The notes beneath the pieces are model-generated. The model saw only the letters and a program-made list of their open reading frames with translations. It made no database searches and was not told where the DNA came from. This document shows positions 1-7,270 of a DNA stretch of 43,284 bases, piece by piece; the first letter of the stretch is position 1, and the number at the start of each line of letters is the position of its first letter. Origin of the DNA: Rikenellaceae bacterium (GTDB lineage Bacteria; Bacteroidota; Bacteroidia; Bacteroidales; UBA932). The stretch lies in the NCBI GenBank assembly GCA_022777205.1, contig JALFGP010000004.1, positions 1 through 43,284 on the forward strand, in the 5' to 3' direction. A program made the translations under genes and the position numbers.

Positions 1-1
1 C

Positions 2-1003
2 AACAACTACAACCTGCCGCCTGAATCACTTGCGAAACTTAAATTATTTATAAATGAAAAAGATATGGATTTCGGAAAAGATGAGAGGGCTTGCCAAACC
101 TCTTTCGACAGTGAAAAAAATTATTGGCACGGATACACTTCCGGGAGGGACACCCCGACAGTATTCAGCAGTGATTGTGATTACAATTTCTGTATGAATG
201 TGATTGCACAGGCTGCATTTGTGTATATGAAACAATTGAAAATCATTGCTTTCCAGATTATGAGCAATCATTTTCATTTTATCCTGAGCGGCAGGGAGAA
301 CGATATTGAGGATTTTTTCAGTTTCATTTGCAAGAGATTGGCAAGGAGCCTTCCACACATAAGAAAACTGCAGCTTCAACTCAAGCCAATTTCGGATCTC
401 CAGGCAATGCGGAACAATATTGTATATACCAACAGGAATGGCTATGTAGTACATCCGGATCACACGCCGTTCAGTTATCCTTGGGGGACCAGCAGCCATT
501 ATTTCAACAGGTCTCCCGAAGCAGGAGAAGTTAAAGACAAAACTGTCAGTCAATTACGGCTTATGTTCAGGGGCAGGAACCCTCAACTTCCCGGAGACTG
601 GAATCTCATTTCGCAATGCCCTTCGGCCGCAAACAAAACTTGTGATTGCAGTTGCATTTCTCCAACTTCTTACTGTTCAATCGATTTAGGGATGGCAATG
701 TTCAGAGATGCCCACCATTACTTCTCAATGGTCAGCAAGAATGTGGAGGCTTACAGCAATTTGGCGGCAGATCTTGATGATGGAGAATTTCTTACTGACA
801 GTGAACTGTTTTCTCAACTCAGGAAAATTCTTCAGGAGCGCTATCAGGAGAGCAGAATAAAGGATCTTTCAAATGCCCAAAAGATAGACATTGCGAAAAT
901 CCTCCATTATGACTATCGATCCTCAAACGGACAGATCCGCCGGTTGCTGGGTCTGTCGCAGTATGAAATTGACAGCATTTTTCCTCTTTCAGCAAAGAAA
1001 TAA
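2..1003 (+). CDS. RAYT-type Y1 (HUH) transposase, 5' end outside the window
   Basis: The reading frame is open from base 2 to the stop at 1001-1003, so the ATG at 65 is probably internal and the gene is cut by the left edge. The protein carries an HUH motif (NHFHF; the two histidine codons are 269-271 and 275-277). About 52 residues later is VYTNRNG, whose Tyr (codon 425-427) fits the single nucleophile of Y1 transposases, and then a PWGTSSHYF segment like the YPWSS block of REP-associated tyrosine transposases. The C-terminal part (about bases 850-980) looks like a small helical DNA-binding region ending in RRLLGLSQ. RAYTs cut single-stranded palindromic repeats, and such repeats begin 7 bases after the stop here. 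No flanking insertion-sequence ends are visible, as expected for a domesticated RAYT. Family call is from motifs only; activity is inferred. Confidence 0.8.
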   Translation, partial: NNYNLPPESLAKLKLFINEKDMDFGKDERACQTSFDSEKNYWHGYTSGRDTPTVFSSDCDYNFCMNVIAQAAFVYMKQLKIIAFQIMSNHFHFILSGRENDIEDFFSFICKRLARSLPHIRKLQLQLKPISDLQAMRNNIVYTNRNGYVVHPDHTPFSYPWGTSSHYFNRSPEAGEVKDKTVSQLRLMFRGRNPQLPGDWNLISQCPSAANKTCDCSCISPTSYCSIDLGMAMFRDAHHYFSMVSKNVEAYSNLAADLDDGEFLTDSELFSQLRKILQERYQESRIKDLSNAQKIDIAKILHYDYRSSNGQIRRLLGLSQYEIDSIFPLSAKK

Positions 1004-1009
1004 CAATTG

Positions 1010-1244
1010 TTTGGTACGTGGAACCGTGGCTGGTGGTACGAAACGGCTCTGAGGTGGCATTTGGTACGGGAAACCGTGGTTGGTGGTACCAAATAGCTAT
1101 GCGGTGGCATTTGGTACGGGAAACCGTGGTTGGTGGTACCGAATGGCTGTCTGATGGCATTTCGTACGGGGAATGCCCGTCGGTGGTACCAAATGGCTAT
1201 GCGGTGGCATTTCGTACGGGGAACCGTGGTTGGTGGTACCAAAT
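1010..1244. repeat. Five tandem 50-bp units with GGTAC inverted arms (REP/BIME-like)
   Basis: Units begin at 1010, 1060, 1110, 1160 and 1210, exactly 50 bases apart; the fifth stops after about 35 bases. Each unit starts TTTGGTAC or TTTCGTAC and has GTACCAAA or a one-base variant about 18 bases later, so each can form a hairpin; the last 16 bases are a GGCTATGCGGTGGCA-like spacer. Units 2 and 3 are nearly identical, and unit 4 differs most, in its loop. Left arms of units 4 and 5 (TTTCGTAC) pair perfectly with the right arm of unit 1 (GTACGAAA). The block directly follows the RAYT gene. It is not a CRISPR: there are no unique spacers. Confidence 0.9.
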
Positions 1245-1270
1245 GCCCTTTTTGCAAGCAAAAAAAGGGC
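1245..1270. terminator. A/T-rich stem-loop after the repeat block
   Basis: GCCCTTTTTGC and GCAAAAAAAGGGC face each other around AA. A second hairpin, GGCAGGC (1268-1274) with GCCTGCC (1283-1289), followed by CTTTTT on the plus strand, encloses the rng stop codon. Together they can end transcription from either side; the first lies just past the rng stop. Confidence 0.5.
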
Positions 1271-1274
1271 AGGC

Positions 1275-2849
1275 CTATTCAAGCCTGCCACCTTTTTCAT
1301 CATAGAATTCATTCTGCAGAACTGTGAAGTCCGAGGAAGTCTCGAGCTTCAGTTTGCACTTGTACTTTTTCTTCCACTTGGCTATGATGCTCGGGTCGAA
1401 AAGACTGCCTTTTTCGAGATAGGCACCTAAAATCGGACCTACCTTCAGAATCAGCGAAGTCATCTTCTTGTCCTTCACATAGAAAGCCAGTTTTCTTTCA
1501 ATAGCTTCATCAATGACGATGCTGGAGGAAATCTTGCCTGTGCCGTGGCATACCGGACACACTTCGAGAGTATTCATCTCTATGGCCGGGCGCACCCTCT
1601 GACGGGTAATCTGCATCAGACCGAACTTGGTGAGCGGCAATACGTTGTGTTTTGCCCTGTCACCCTCCATAAGTTTCATCATATATTTGTACAGCTCGTT
1701 GCGGTGCTCCTGGGTTTCCATATCGATGAAATCGATGATAACGATTCCACCCATATCCCTGAGCCGGAGCTGGCGGGCTATTTCCTCGGCAGCATAGCAG
1801 TTTACATCGAAGGTGTTCTGCTCCTGCTCCTTGTTCTTGGCCCTCGTGCCGCTGTTCACATCCACCACGTGCAGAGCTTCGGTGTGTTCTATCACAAGAT
1901 ATGCCCCCTGACGGATTGGCACAACCTTGCCGAAAGAGCTCTTTATCTGTCTGGTGACCTCAAAATGGTCGAAGATCGGTTCCCTGCCCTGATAGAGCTT
2001 GACTATTTTCTCCTGGTCCGGAGAAATGAGGGAGATGTACTTGCGGGTCTCCTCAAAGATGCGCTCATCGTTGATGTAGATGTTGCTGAACGAATCGTTG
2101 AGCAAGTCCCTCAGAATTGTGGTGGTCTTGCTGTACTCGGTGAAAAGCATCTGAACCTTCTTGAAAGTGGAGATTTTCTTCCAGGAAGACTCCCACTTCC
2201 CTATCAGGGACATAAGTTCGGCATCGAGGACTGCGGCGTTACGCCCCTCTGCTGCCGTACGTATGATGACCCCGTAGTTTTTCGGGAGAATGCTCTTGAC
2301 AAGGGTCTCAAGTCTGCGCCGCTCCTCTTTGGATGCGATTTTCTGAGAAATGCTCACCTTGTCGGCGAATGGTAGAAGTACAATGTTACGTCCTGCCAAT
2401 GAAATTTCAGCGGTAAGTCTCGAACCTTTGGTGGAAATCGGCTCCTTGACAATCTGGACTATTATCAGCTGCCCGGGGGTGAGCACCTTCTCGATGCGTC
2501 CCTCCTTTTCGAGCGGAGCCCCGATCTTGATATGGGAATACATTCCCTTGAGGTCCGCATTGGGATTTGCCCTTTTGACGAATTCGTCGAAGGCATTGAA
2601 ATAAAGTCCGAGGTCGAGGTAGTGGATAAATGCTTCCTTTTCGTCACCGATGTCCACGAAAGCGGCATTCAGAGCCGGCAGGAGCTTCTTCACCTTTCCC
2701 AGGTAAACGTCCCCCACCGAAAAACTGTGCCCTTCGACGGATTCCTTGTTGAATTCAATCAGCCTGTGGTTTTCCATCAGAGCGATGGACACCTCCGAGG
2801 AACTGACCTCCACAACAAGGTCTTTTACGGATTCTTTTCCCTCTTCCAT
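1275..2849 (-). CDS. rng: Ribonuclease G (RNase E/G family endoribonuclease)
   Basis: The 524-residue protein matches RNase G in length. It has an N-terminal S1-like RNA-binding part (about residues 35-140, with VGDVYLGKV and ALNAAFVDIG). The catalytic part has two Asp-containing strands, HVVDVNSGT and GGIVIIDFIDM, which supply the Mg2+-binding aspartates of the family. These are followed by the zinc-link motif CPVCHGTGK. RNase G trims 16S rRNA 5' ends and some mRNAs in the cytoplasm. The gene lies downstream of the COX24-type ribosomal protein gene and HU on the same strand, with a stem-loop between, so it may have its own promoter. I did not find a clear -7 box just upstream. The stop codon sits in the loop of a hairpin. 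Confidence 0.93.
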   Translation of the reverse strand: MEEGKESVKDLVVEVSSSEVSIALMENHRLIEFNKESVEGHSFSVGDVYLGKVKKLLPALNAAFVDIGDEKEAFIHYLDLGLYFNAFDEFVKRANPNADLKGMYSHIKIGAPLEKEGRIEKVLTPGQLIIVQIVKEPISTKGSRLTAEISLAGRNIVLLPFADKVSISQKIASKEERRRLETLVKSILPKNYGVIIRTAAEGRNAAVLDAELMSLIGKWESSWKKISTFKKVQMLFTEYSKTTTILRDLLNDSFSNIYINDERIFEETRKYISLISPDQEKIVKLYQGREPIFDHFEVTRQIKSSFGKVVPIRQGAYLVIEHTEALHVVDVNSGTRAKNKEQEQNTFDVNCYAAEEIARQLRLRDMGGIVIIDFIDMETQEHRNELYKYMMKLMEGDRAKHNVLPLTKFGLMQITRQRVRPAIEMNTLEVCPVCHGTGKISSSIVIDEAIERKLAFYVKDKKMTSLILKVGPILGAYLEKGSLFDPSIIAKWKKKYKCKLKLETSSDFTVLQNEFYDEKGGRLE

Positions 2850-2896
2850 TGAATTATTGATTGGACATAGTAGGACTCTGCCTACTTTACAACAAA

Positions 2897-2923
2897 GGAG
2901 ACCGGCCGCCCGGGCCAGCCTCC
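2897..2923 (-). terminator. GC-rich hairpin between the COX24 gene and rng
   Basis: Read on the minus strand, GGAG and GGCC arms pair with GGCC and CTCC and are followed by TTTGTTG. A smaller hairpin, CTGCC-TTAAT-GGCAG, lies at 2938-2952. Both are downstream of the stop at 2967 and upstream of rng, so they probably end or weaken read-through from the HU side. Confidence 0.55.
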
Positions 2924-2966
2924 TCTTTTCTATAAGACTGCCTTAATGGCAGACACGCTATGAAGA

Positions 2967-3056
2967 CTACTTCTTCTTGTGTCTGTTCTTGCGTAATCTC
3001 TTCTTACGCTTGTGGGTTGCCATCTTATGCCTCTTATGTTTTTTACCGTTTGGCAT
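2967..3056 (-). CDS. 29-residue AURKAIP1/COX24-domain ribosomal mini-protein
   Basis: A 30-codon frame, ATG at 3054-3056 and TAG at 2967-2969, starts MPNGKKHKRHKM and continues ATHKRKKRLRKNRHKKK. Seventeen of 29 residues are Lys or Arg. The MATHKRKKRLRKNRHK core is the signature of the AURKAIP1/COX24 C-terminal family (related to mitochondrial mS38 and actinobacterial bS22), which Bacteroidota carry as a tiny separate gene. It probably binds 16S rRNA in the small ribosomal subunit. It lies 25 bases downstream of the HU gene on the same strand and is likely co-transcribed with it. Family assignment is from recall of the motif; the ribosomal role is inferred. Confidence 0.85.
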   Translation of the reverse strand: MPNGKKHKRHKMATHKRKKRLRKNRHKKK

Positions 3057-3081
3057 AATGAGTTAGTTGTTAAAAGGTTAA

Positions 3082-3357
3082 TTATTTTTTAATCTGACCC
3101 ACGAAAGCCTTTGAAGGTTTGAAAGCCGGAATATCGTGTGCCGGAATGGTGATAGTCACCTCTTTGGTGATGTTGCGGGCAGTCTTCTCTGCCCTGTGCT
3201 TGATGATGAAAGAACCGAATCCGCGGAGATAAACAGGCTCACCCTTTGCGAGGGAATCCTTAACTGCCTCCATAAAGCCGTCAACAGCGGCAAGTACTTG
3301 GTCTTTCTGAACTCCGGTTGACTGAGCAACCTGATTTACGATTTCTGCCTTTGTCAT
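3082..3357 (-). CDS. HU/IHF-family DNA-binding protein
   Basis: Ninety-one residues, the normal HU length. It opens MTKAEIVNQVAQSTG, has the dimer core through LRGFGSF (about residues 44-50) and the arm region with RNITKEV, then the PAHDIPAFKPSKAF ending typical of HU. It is a nucleoid-associated protein that binds and bends DNA as a dimer. Two minus-strand -7 boxes lie upstream: a near one (TAAATTTG, 3387-3394), about 30 bases from the ATG, and a far, stronger one at 3483-3490 with a structured leader in between. The gene faces away from lon. Confidence 0.95.
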   Translation of the reverse strand: MTKAEIVNQVAQSTGVQKDQVLAAVDGFMEAVKDSLAKGEPVYLRGFGSFIIKHRAEKTARNITKEVTITIPAHDIPAFKPSKAFVGQIKK

Positions 3358-3386
3358 AATTTCAAATATAAAATGTTAAAACTATT

Positions 3387-3394
3387 CAAATTTA
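3387..3394 (-). promoter_or_regulatory. Bacteroidota -7 box, proximal HU promoter
   Basis: CAAATTTA on the plus strand reads TAAATTTG on the minus strand, a perfect TAnnTTTG, 29 bases before the HU start codon. No good -33 TTTG at the usual spacing, only TTG 16 bases upstream (3411-3413). Confidence 0.5.
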
Positions 3395-3482
3395 TGCTTG
3401 CGGGGTATCACAATACCCTCATCAACCACCGAACTGACCCGGGTGAGACCCCTATCAGACTCATATAGAGCCTAAATCCTCG
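3395..3482 (-). other. Structured HU leader or small RNA candidate
   Basis: Transcription from the promoter at 3483-3513 would cross this segment. On the minus strand it can form GGCTC-TATAT-GAGTC, GGG-GTCTCA-CCC, and a last hairpin GGGTAT-TGTG-ATACCC (3403-3418 region). The last hairpin is followed by CCGCAAGC, not by a T tract. There is no open frame of note. It is either the 5' leader of HU mRNA or a separate RNA of about 80 bases. I do not recognise a known RNA family. Confidence 0.35.
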
Positions 3483-3513
3483 CAAAATTATACTTTATTT
3501 TTCAAATTACAAA
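3483..3513 (-). promoter_or_regulatory. Strong Bacteroidota promoter, distal to HU
   Basis: On the minus strand: TTTG (3510-3513), 19 bases, then TAATTTTG (3483-3490). Both elements and the spacing fit the Bacteroidota housekeeping sigma consensus. The rest of the 3358-3678 gap toward lon (3514-3678) holds no gene. Only imperfect plus-strand boxes are seen there: CAACTTTG at 3522-3529 and TATATTGG at 3583-3590. Confidence 0.65.
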
Positions 3514-3678
3514 AAAAACATCAACTTTGCCACGTACAAAGCGTCTCGGATTCCTTTTCGGCAGTGGCACAATCATTGACCATATATTGGACCCCGTCGC
3601 CGCCCCAACGGACAGTGACATTTTGTCAGTATTGGAACAAACGACGACAGAGCATTGACAGACATACAGATTTTTAAT

Positions 3679-6081
3679 ATGAAAGACATATTCAACGACG
3701 ACCTTTCCCCCGCAAGAGCCGAAATCAGCATAATACCTATGGAACCTCTCGGAGACCCGTCATTTGACGTGAGTGCCGATTCCCTTCCGAAGACCCTGCC
3801 GATTCTCGCCCTGAGGAACGTCGTGCTCTTTCCGGGCACGACCTTTCCTGTCAGCATAGGCAGGGAAAAGTCCCTGAAACTCATACACGATGCGGACAAG
3901 AAAGGCTTATTCATCGGAGCCGTTCCACAGACCAACATCGAAGCCGAAGAGCCGGAGTTGCAAGACCTCTACGACTACGGTACCGTGGCCAAGGTGGTGA
4001 AAGTCATAGAACTGCCTGACGGCACCACGACTGCCATACTCACAGCCTATGGACGTTTCCATCTGGACGCGGTCTATAACGAGGAGCCATATATGACGGG
4101 TGTCGTGCAATACTTGACGGACTACAAGCCTTCAGGAGACAAGAGCCGCCTCAAGCTCACGGCCGATCAAATCAAGGAAAAAGCCGTTTTCATACTCAGC
4201 AGCAACAGTTATGTTCCGAAGGAGGCCTTGAGTGCCCTGAGGTCCATCAACAATTTCGAATACCTTGTGAACTTCATATCCGAAAGCATTGAGCTGGAGA
4301 ACTTCATCGGGAAGATTGAGCTGCTGGGCTTAGCCTCGGTTGAGGAAAGGGGCGAAAGGCTGCTGCAACTGCTTGTGGAGCAATGCCAGATTGTGGAGCT
4401 CAAGAATGAAATCAATATGAAGGTGAAGGGGGAGATGGACCAGCAGCAGAGGGAATATTTCCTCAATAGCCAGCTCAGGACCATCCAGGAGGAGTTGGGA
4501 ATGGACGACGAGGAGGACATGGCAAAACTGCGCGAAAAGGCAGCCCAGGCAGGCTGGTCGGACGAGGTGCAAGCCATCTTCGAAAAGGAGATGCTCAAGC
4601 TCGAAAGGCAGAACCCTTCCTCCCCTGACTACAGCATACAGCTCAACTACCTGCAGTTCCTTACAGACCTGCCGTGGAACAAGTACTCCGAAGACAATCT
4701 TGACCTCAAGCACGCGATGAAGGTGCTGGACGAGGACCATTACGGGATAGACAGCGTGAAGGACAGAATCATCGAGTATCTGGCCACCCTGAAGCTCAAG
4801 GGAAATATGAAATCCCCTATTCTCTGCCTCTACGGCCCTCCGGGTGTGGGCAAGACCAGTCTGGGAAAATCCATTGCGAAGGCCCTGGGCAGAAAATATG
4901 TGAGGATATCCCTGGGCGGAATGCACGACGAGTCGGAAATCCGGGGACACAGGAAAACCTATATCGGAGCCCTGCCGGGGCGTATATTGAACGGAATAAT
5001 GAGAGCCGGCACATCCAATCCGGTGATAGTTCTGGACGAGGTTGACAAAATCAGCAACGATTTCCGCGGGGACCCTTCCTCAGCGCTTCTCGAAGCCCTT
5101 GACCCGGAGCAGAACTCGACTTTCCACGACAACTACCTCGACGTGGACTACGATCTCTCAAAAGTGATGTTCATTACCACGGCCAACACCACTTCCACCA
5201 TCCAGCCTGCCTTGCGCGACCGTATGGAGATGATTTCTGTCAGCGGCTACCTGGCCGAGGAGAAACTGGAGATTGCCAAACACTATCTCGTGCCGCGCCA
5301 GAAGGAGGAACACGGACTTCCGTCGCTCAAAATCAGCAAGGCCGCGTTGACTGAGATTATAGACAAATACACCCGCGAATCCGGAGTGAGAAGTCTGGAG
5401 AAGCAGATTGCCAAAATTGCGAGGGTGACGGCTAAGAAGATTGCCCTTGAGGAGAAGGTGCCTTCAAGCATCAAGCCGGAGCACCTGAAGGAATACCTCG
5501 GTCTGCCTGTAGCCTTCCACGACTTGCAGAAGGGCAACGAGGCACCGGGAGTGGTGACTGGACTGGCCTGGACCGAAATGGGCGGAGAAATACTCTTCAT
5601 TGAGAGTTCGGTGAGCAAGGGCAAGGGAATACTGACTATGACCGGCAATCTGGGCGACGTGATGAAGGAATCCGCCACCATAGCCTACCAGTACCTCAAG
5701 GCTCATCCTGAACTGACAGGGCTGGAATACGACGATTTTGCAGCTAAGGATGTCCATCTGCACGTGCCTGAAGGGGCCACTCCGAAAGATGGTCCTTCTG
5801 CCGGAATAACAATGGTCACCTCTATGGTTTCCGCATTCAGAGGCAGACAAATCCGCAGCGGCATTGCAATGACCGGAGAGATGACACTTAGGGGCAAGGT
5901 ACTGCCGGTGGGTGGCATCAAGGAGAAAATCCTCGCCGCAAAGCGTTCAGGCGTCAAGACCATAGTCATCTGCGAGGACAACCGCAAGGACGTGGAGGAC
6001 ATCAAGCCCATCTATGTCAAAGGGCTCGATTTTATCTATGTCAAAGACATACAGGAAGTTCTGAAGGCTGTTTTTGAATAG
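3679..6081 (+). CDS. lon: ATP-dependent protease Lon
   Basis: I choose the ATG at 3679 (MKDIFNDDLS, 800 residues). The frame is open from a TTG at 3655, but that adds only eight unconserved residues. Order: LON N-terminal domain (LPILALRNVVLFPG near residue 35), a helical segment with EYFLNSQLRTIQEELG, an AAA+ module with Walker A GPPGVGKTS (from about residue 386) and Walker B VIVLDEVDK, then the Ser-Lys protease domain. The active Ser is in PKDGPSAG (about residue 707) and the Lys in GGIKEK (about 750). It degrades misfolded and regulatory proteins in the cytoplasm. It heads a plus-strand run with ung 28 bases downstream. No CIRCE-type heat-shock operator is visible upstream. Confidence 0.97.
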   Translation: MKDIFNDDLSPARAEISIIPMEPLGDPSFDVSADSLPKTLPILALRNVVLFPGTTFPVSIGREKSLKLIHDADKKGLFIGAVPQTNIEAEEPELQDLYDYGTVAKVVKVIELPDGTTTAILTAYGRFHLDAVYNEEPYMTGVVQYLTDYKPSGDKSRLKLTADQIKEKAVFILSSNSYVPKEALSALRSINNFEYLVNFISESIELENFIGKIELLGLASVEERGERLLQLLVEQCQIVELKNEINMKVKGEMDQQQREYFLNSQLRTIQEELGMDDEEDMAKLREKAAQAGWSDEVQAIFEKEMLKLERQNPSSPDYSIQLNYLQFLTDLPWNKYSEDNLDLKHAMKVLDEDHYGIDSVKDRIIEYLATLKLKGNMKSPILCLYGPPGVGKTSLGKSIAKALGRKYVRISLGGMHDESEIRGHRKTYIGALPGRILNGIMRAGTSNPVIVLDEVDKISNDFRGDPSSALLEALDPEQNSTFHDNYLDVDYDLSKVMFITTANTTSTIQPALRDRMEMISVSGYLAEEKLEIAKHYLVPRQKEEHGLPSLKISKAALTEIIDKYTRESGVRSLEKQIAKIARVTAKKIALEEKVPSSIKPEHLKEYLGLPVAFHDLQKGNEAPGVVTGLAWTEMGGEILFIESSVSKGKGILTMTGNLGDVMKESATIAYQYLKAHPELTGLEYDDFAAKDVHLHVPEGATPKDGPSAGITMVTSMVSAFRGRQIRSGIAMTGEMTLRGKVLPVGGIKEKILAAKRSGVKTIVICEDNRKDVEDIKPIYVKGLDFIYVKDIQEVLKAVFE

Positions 6082-6109
6082 GTCGCTGCACTTTTTACAC
6101 TTGAGTGAA

Positions 6110-6778
6110 ATGGAAGTCAGAATTGAGAAATCTTGGAAGGAAGCCCTCGCTGCGGAGTTTGAAAAACCCTATTTCGCTGCTTTGGCGGACTGCATTCACA
6201 GAGAGAAAAGGGAGGGAAAAGTAATCTTCCCTCCTGGCAGGGACATATTCAGGGCGTTTGACCTCACACCGCTGGACAAGGTGAAGGCAGTAATACTCGG
6301 TCAGGACCCCTACCACGAAAAAGGACAGGCTATGGGTCTGTCTTTTTCCGTTCCCGACGGTGTGCCTGCTCCCCCTTCCCTGAAGAACATTTTCAAGGAA
6401 ATCGAGTCTGACCTGGGCGTCAGGATGTCCGGCCGCACCAATCTTGAAAAATGGGCCACACAGGGGGTGCTCCTGCTCAATTCCATCCTCACTGTCCGGG
6501 AAGGAGCCGCAGCATCGCACAGCCGCATCGGCTGGGACATTTTCACAGACGAGGTAATCAGGACCATAAGCGAAAAACGCGATGGAGTTGTGTTTATGCT
6601 TTGGGGAAATTTCGCCAGGAGCAAGAAAGCTCTCATAGACGGTCGGAAGCATCTGATTCTGGAGGCAGCCCACCCGTCACCGCTGGCCAGGGGCGCATTT
6701 TTCGGATGCAGGCACTTCTCCGCAGCAAATTCATATCTCGAAAGCAGAGGCCTCAGCGGGATAGACTGGACATTGTAA
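6110..6778 (+). CDS. ung: Uracil-DNA glycosylase, family 1
   Basis: The start at 6110 (MEVRIEKSWKEAL, 222 residues) matches the usual Ung N-terminus; the frame opens at a TTG at 6074 inside the lon stop region, which I reject. It shows the water-activating motif GQDPYH, with its catalytic Asp, followed by GQAMGLSFSVP. Further on are the LLLNSILTVR segment and the DNA-intercalation motif HPSPL. It removes uracil from DNA and starts base excision repair. Likely transcribed with lon and coaD. Confidence 0.97.
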   Translation: MEVRIEKSWKEALAAEFEKPYFAALADCIHREKREGKVIFPPGRDIFRAFDLTPLDKVKAVILGQDPYHEKGQAMGLSFSVPDGVPAPPSLKNIFKEIESDLGVRMSGRTNLEKWATQGVLLLNSILTVREGAAASHSRIGWDIFTDEVIRTISEKRDGVVFMLWGNFARSKKALIDGRKHLILEAAHPSPLARGAFFGCRHFSAANSYLESRGLSGIDWTL

Positions 6779-6790
6779 TTTTTCATACAA

Positions 6791-7270
6791 ATGGCTGAAG
6801 AAAACACACATAAAGTGACAAGAGCCCTTTTCCCGGGTTCGTTCGACCCTTTCACGGCCGGTCACCTCAATATTCTCAAACGCGCCCTCACCATGTTCGA
6901 CCAGGTGGTGGTGGCAGTGGGTATAAATTCCGACAAACGGGGCTTTTACGACAAGGAAAAAAGACTGGACATCATACGGCAGGCCACCTGCGGTCTCTCC
7001 GGAGTGACTGTGATTGCCTACGACAATCTGACTGTGGACTGCTGCCGGGAATTGGGAATCCGGCACATCATCAGAGGAGTGAGGAATATGATTGACTTCG
7101 AGACGGAGAGGTCCATAGCCGATGCCAACCACAGACTGGCTCCCGAAATTGACACAGTCATCATACCGACCTGCCAAGAATACGCCCATATTTCATCTTC
7201 CGCAGTCCGCGACATCATAAAACACGGCGGAGACTATTCCGCATTCATCCCGGAAGGCATAGTTCTCTGA
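6791..7270 (+). CDS. coaD: Pantetheine-phosphate adenylyltransferase
   Basis: A 159-residue nucleotidyltransferase with the substrate-binding start FPGSFDPFTAGHLNI (T/HxGH signature). Further on are the RGVRNMIDFE segment and the C-terminal ISSSAVRDI motif, equal to ISSTxxR of the family. It makes dephospho-CoA from 4'-phosphopantetheine and ATP, the fourth step of CoA synthesis. Twelve bases separate it from ung; its stop codon shares one base with the next start (TGATG), so translation is probably coupled. Confidence 0.97.
   Translation: MAEENTHKVTRALFPGSFDPFTAGHLNILKRALTMFDQVVVAVGINSDKRGFYDKEKRLDIIRQATCGLSGVTVIAYDNLTVDCCRELGIRHIIRGVRNMIDFETERSIADANHRLAPEIDTVIIPTCQEYAHISSSAVRDIIKHGGDYSAFIPEGIVL

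Noticed and set aside
1010..1257. CRISPR array and short ORFs across the repeat block
   Set aside because: The units are contiguous 50-bp near-copies with no unique spacers and no cas genes; the ORFs arise only because a GC-rich repeat stays open in several frames.
1545..2375. Long plus-strand ORF of 276 residues
   Set aside because: It is the shadow of rng on the opposite strand and shows no family motif or promoter.
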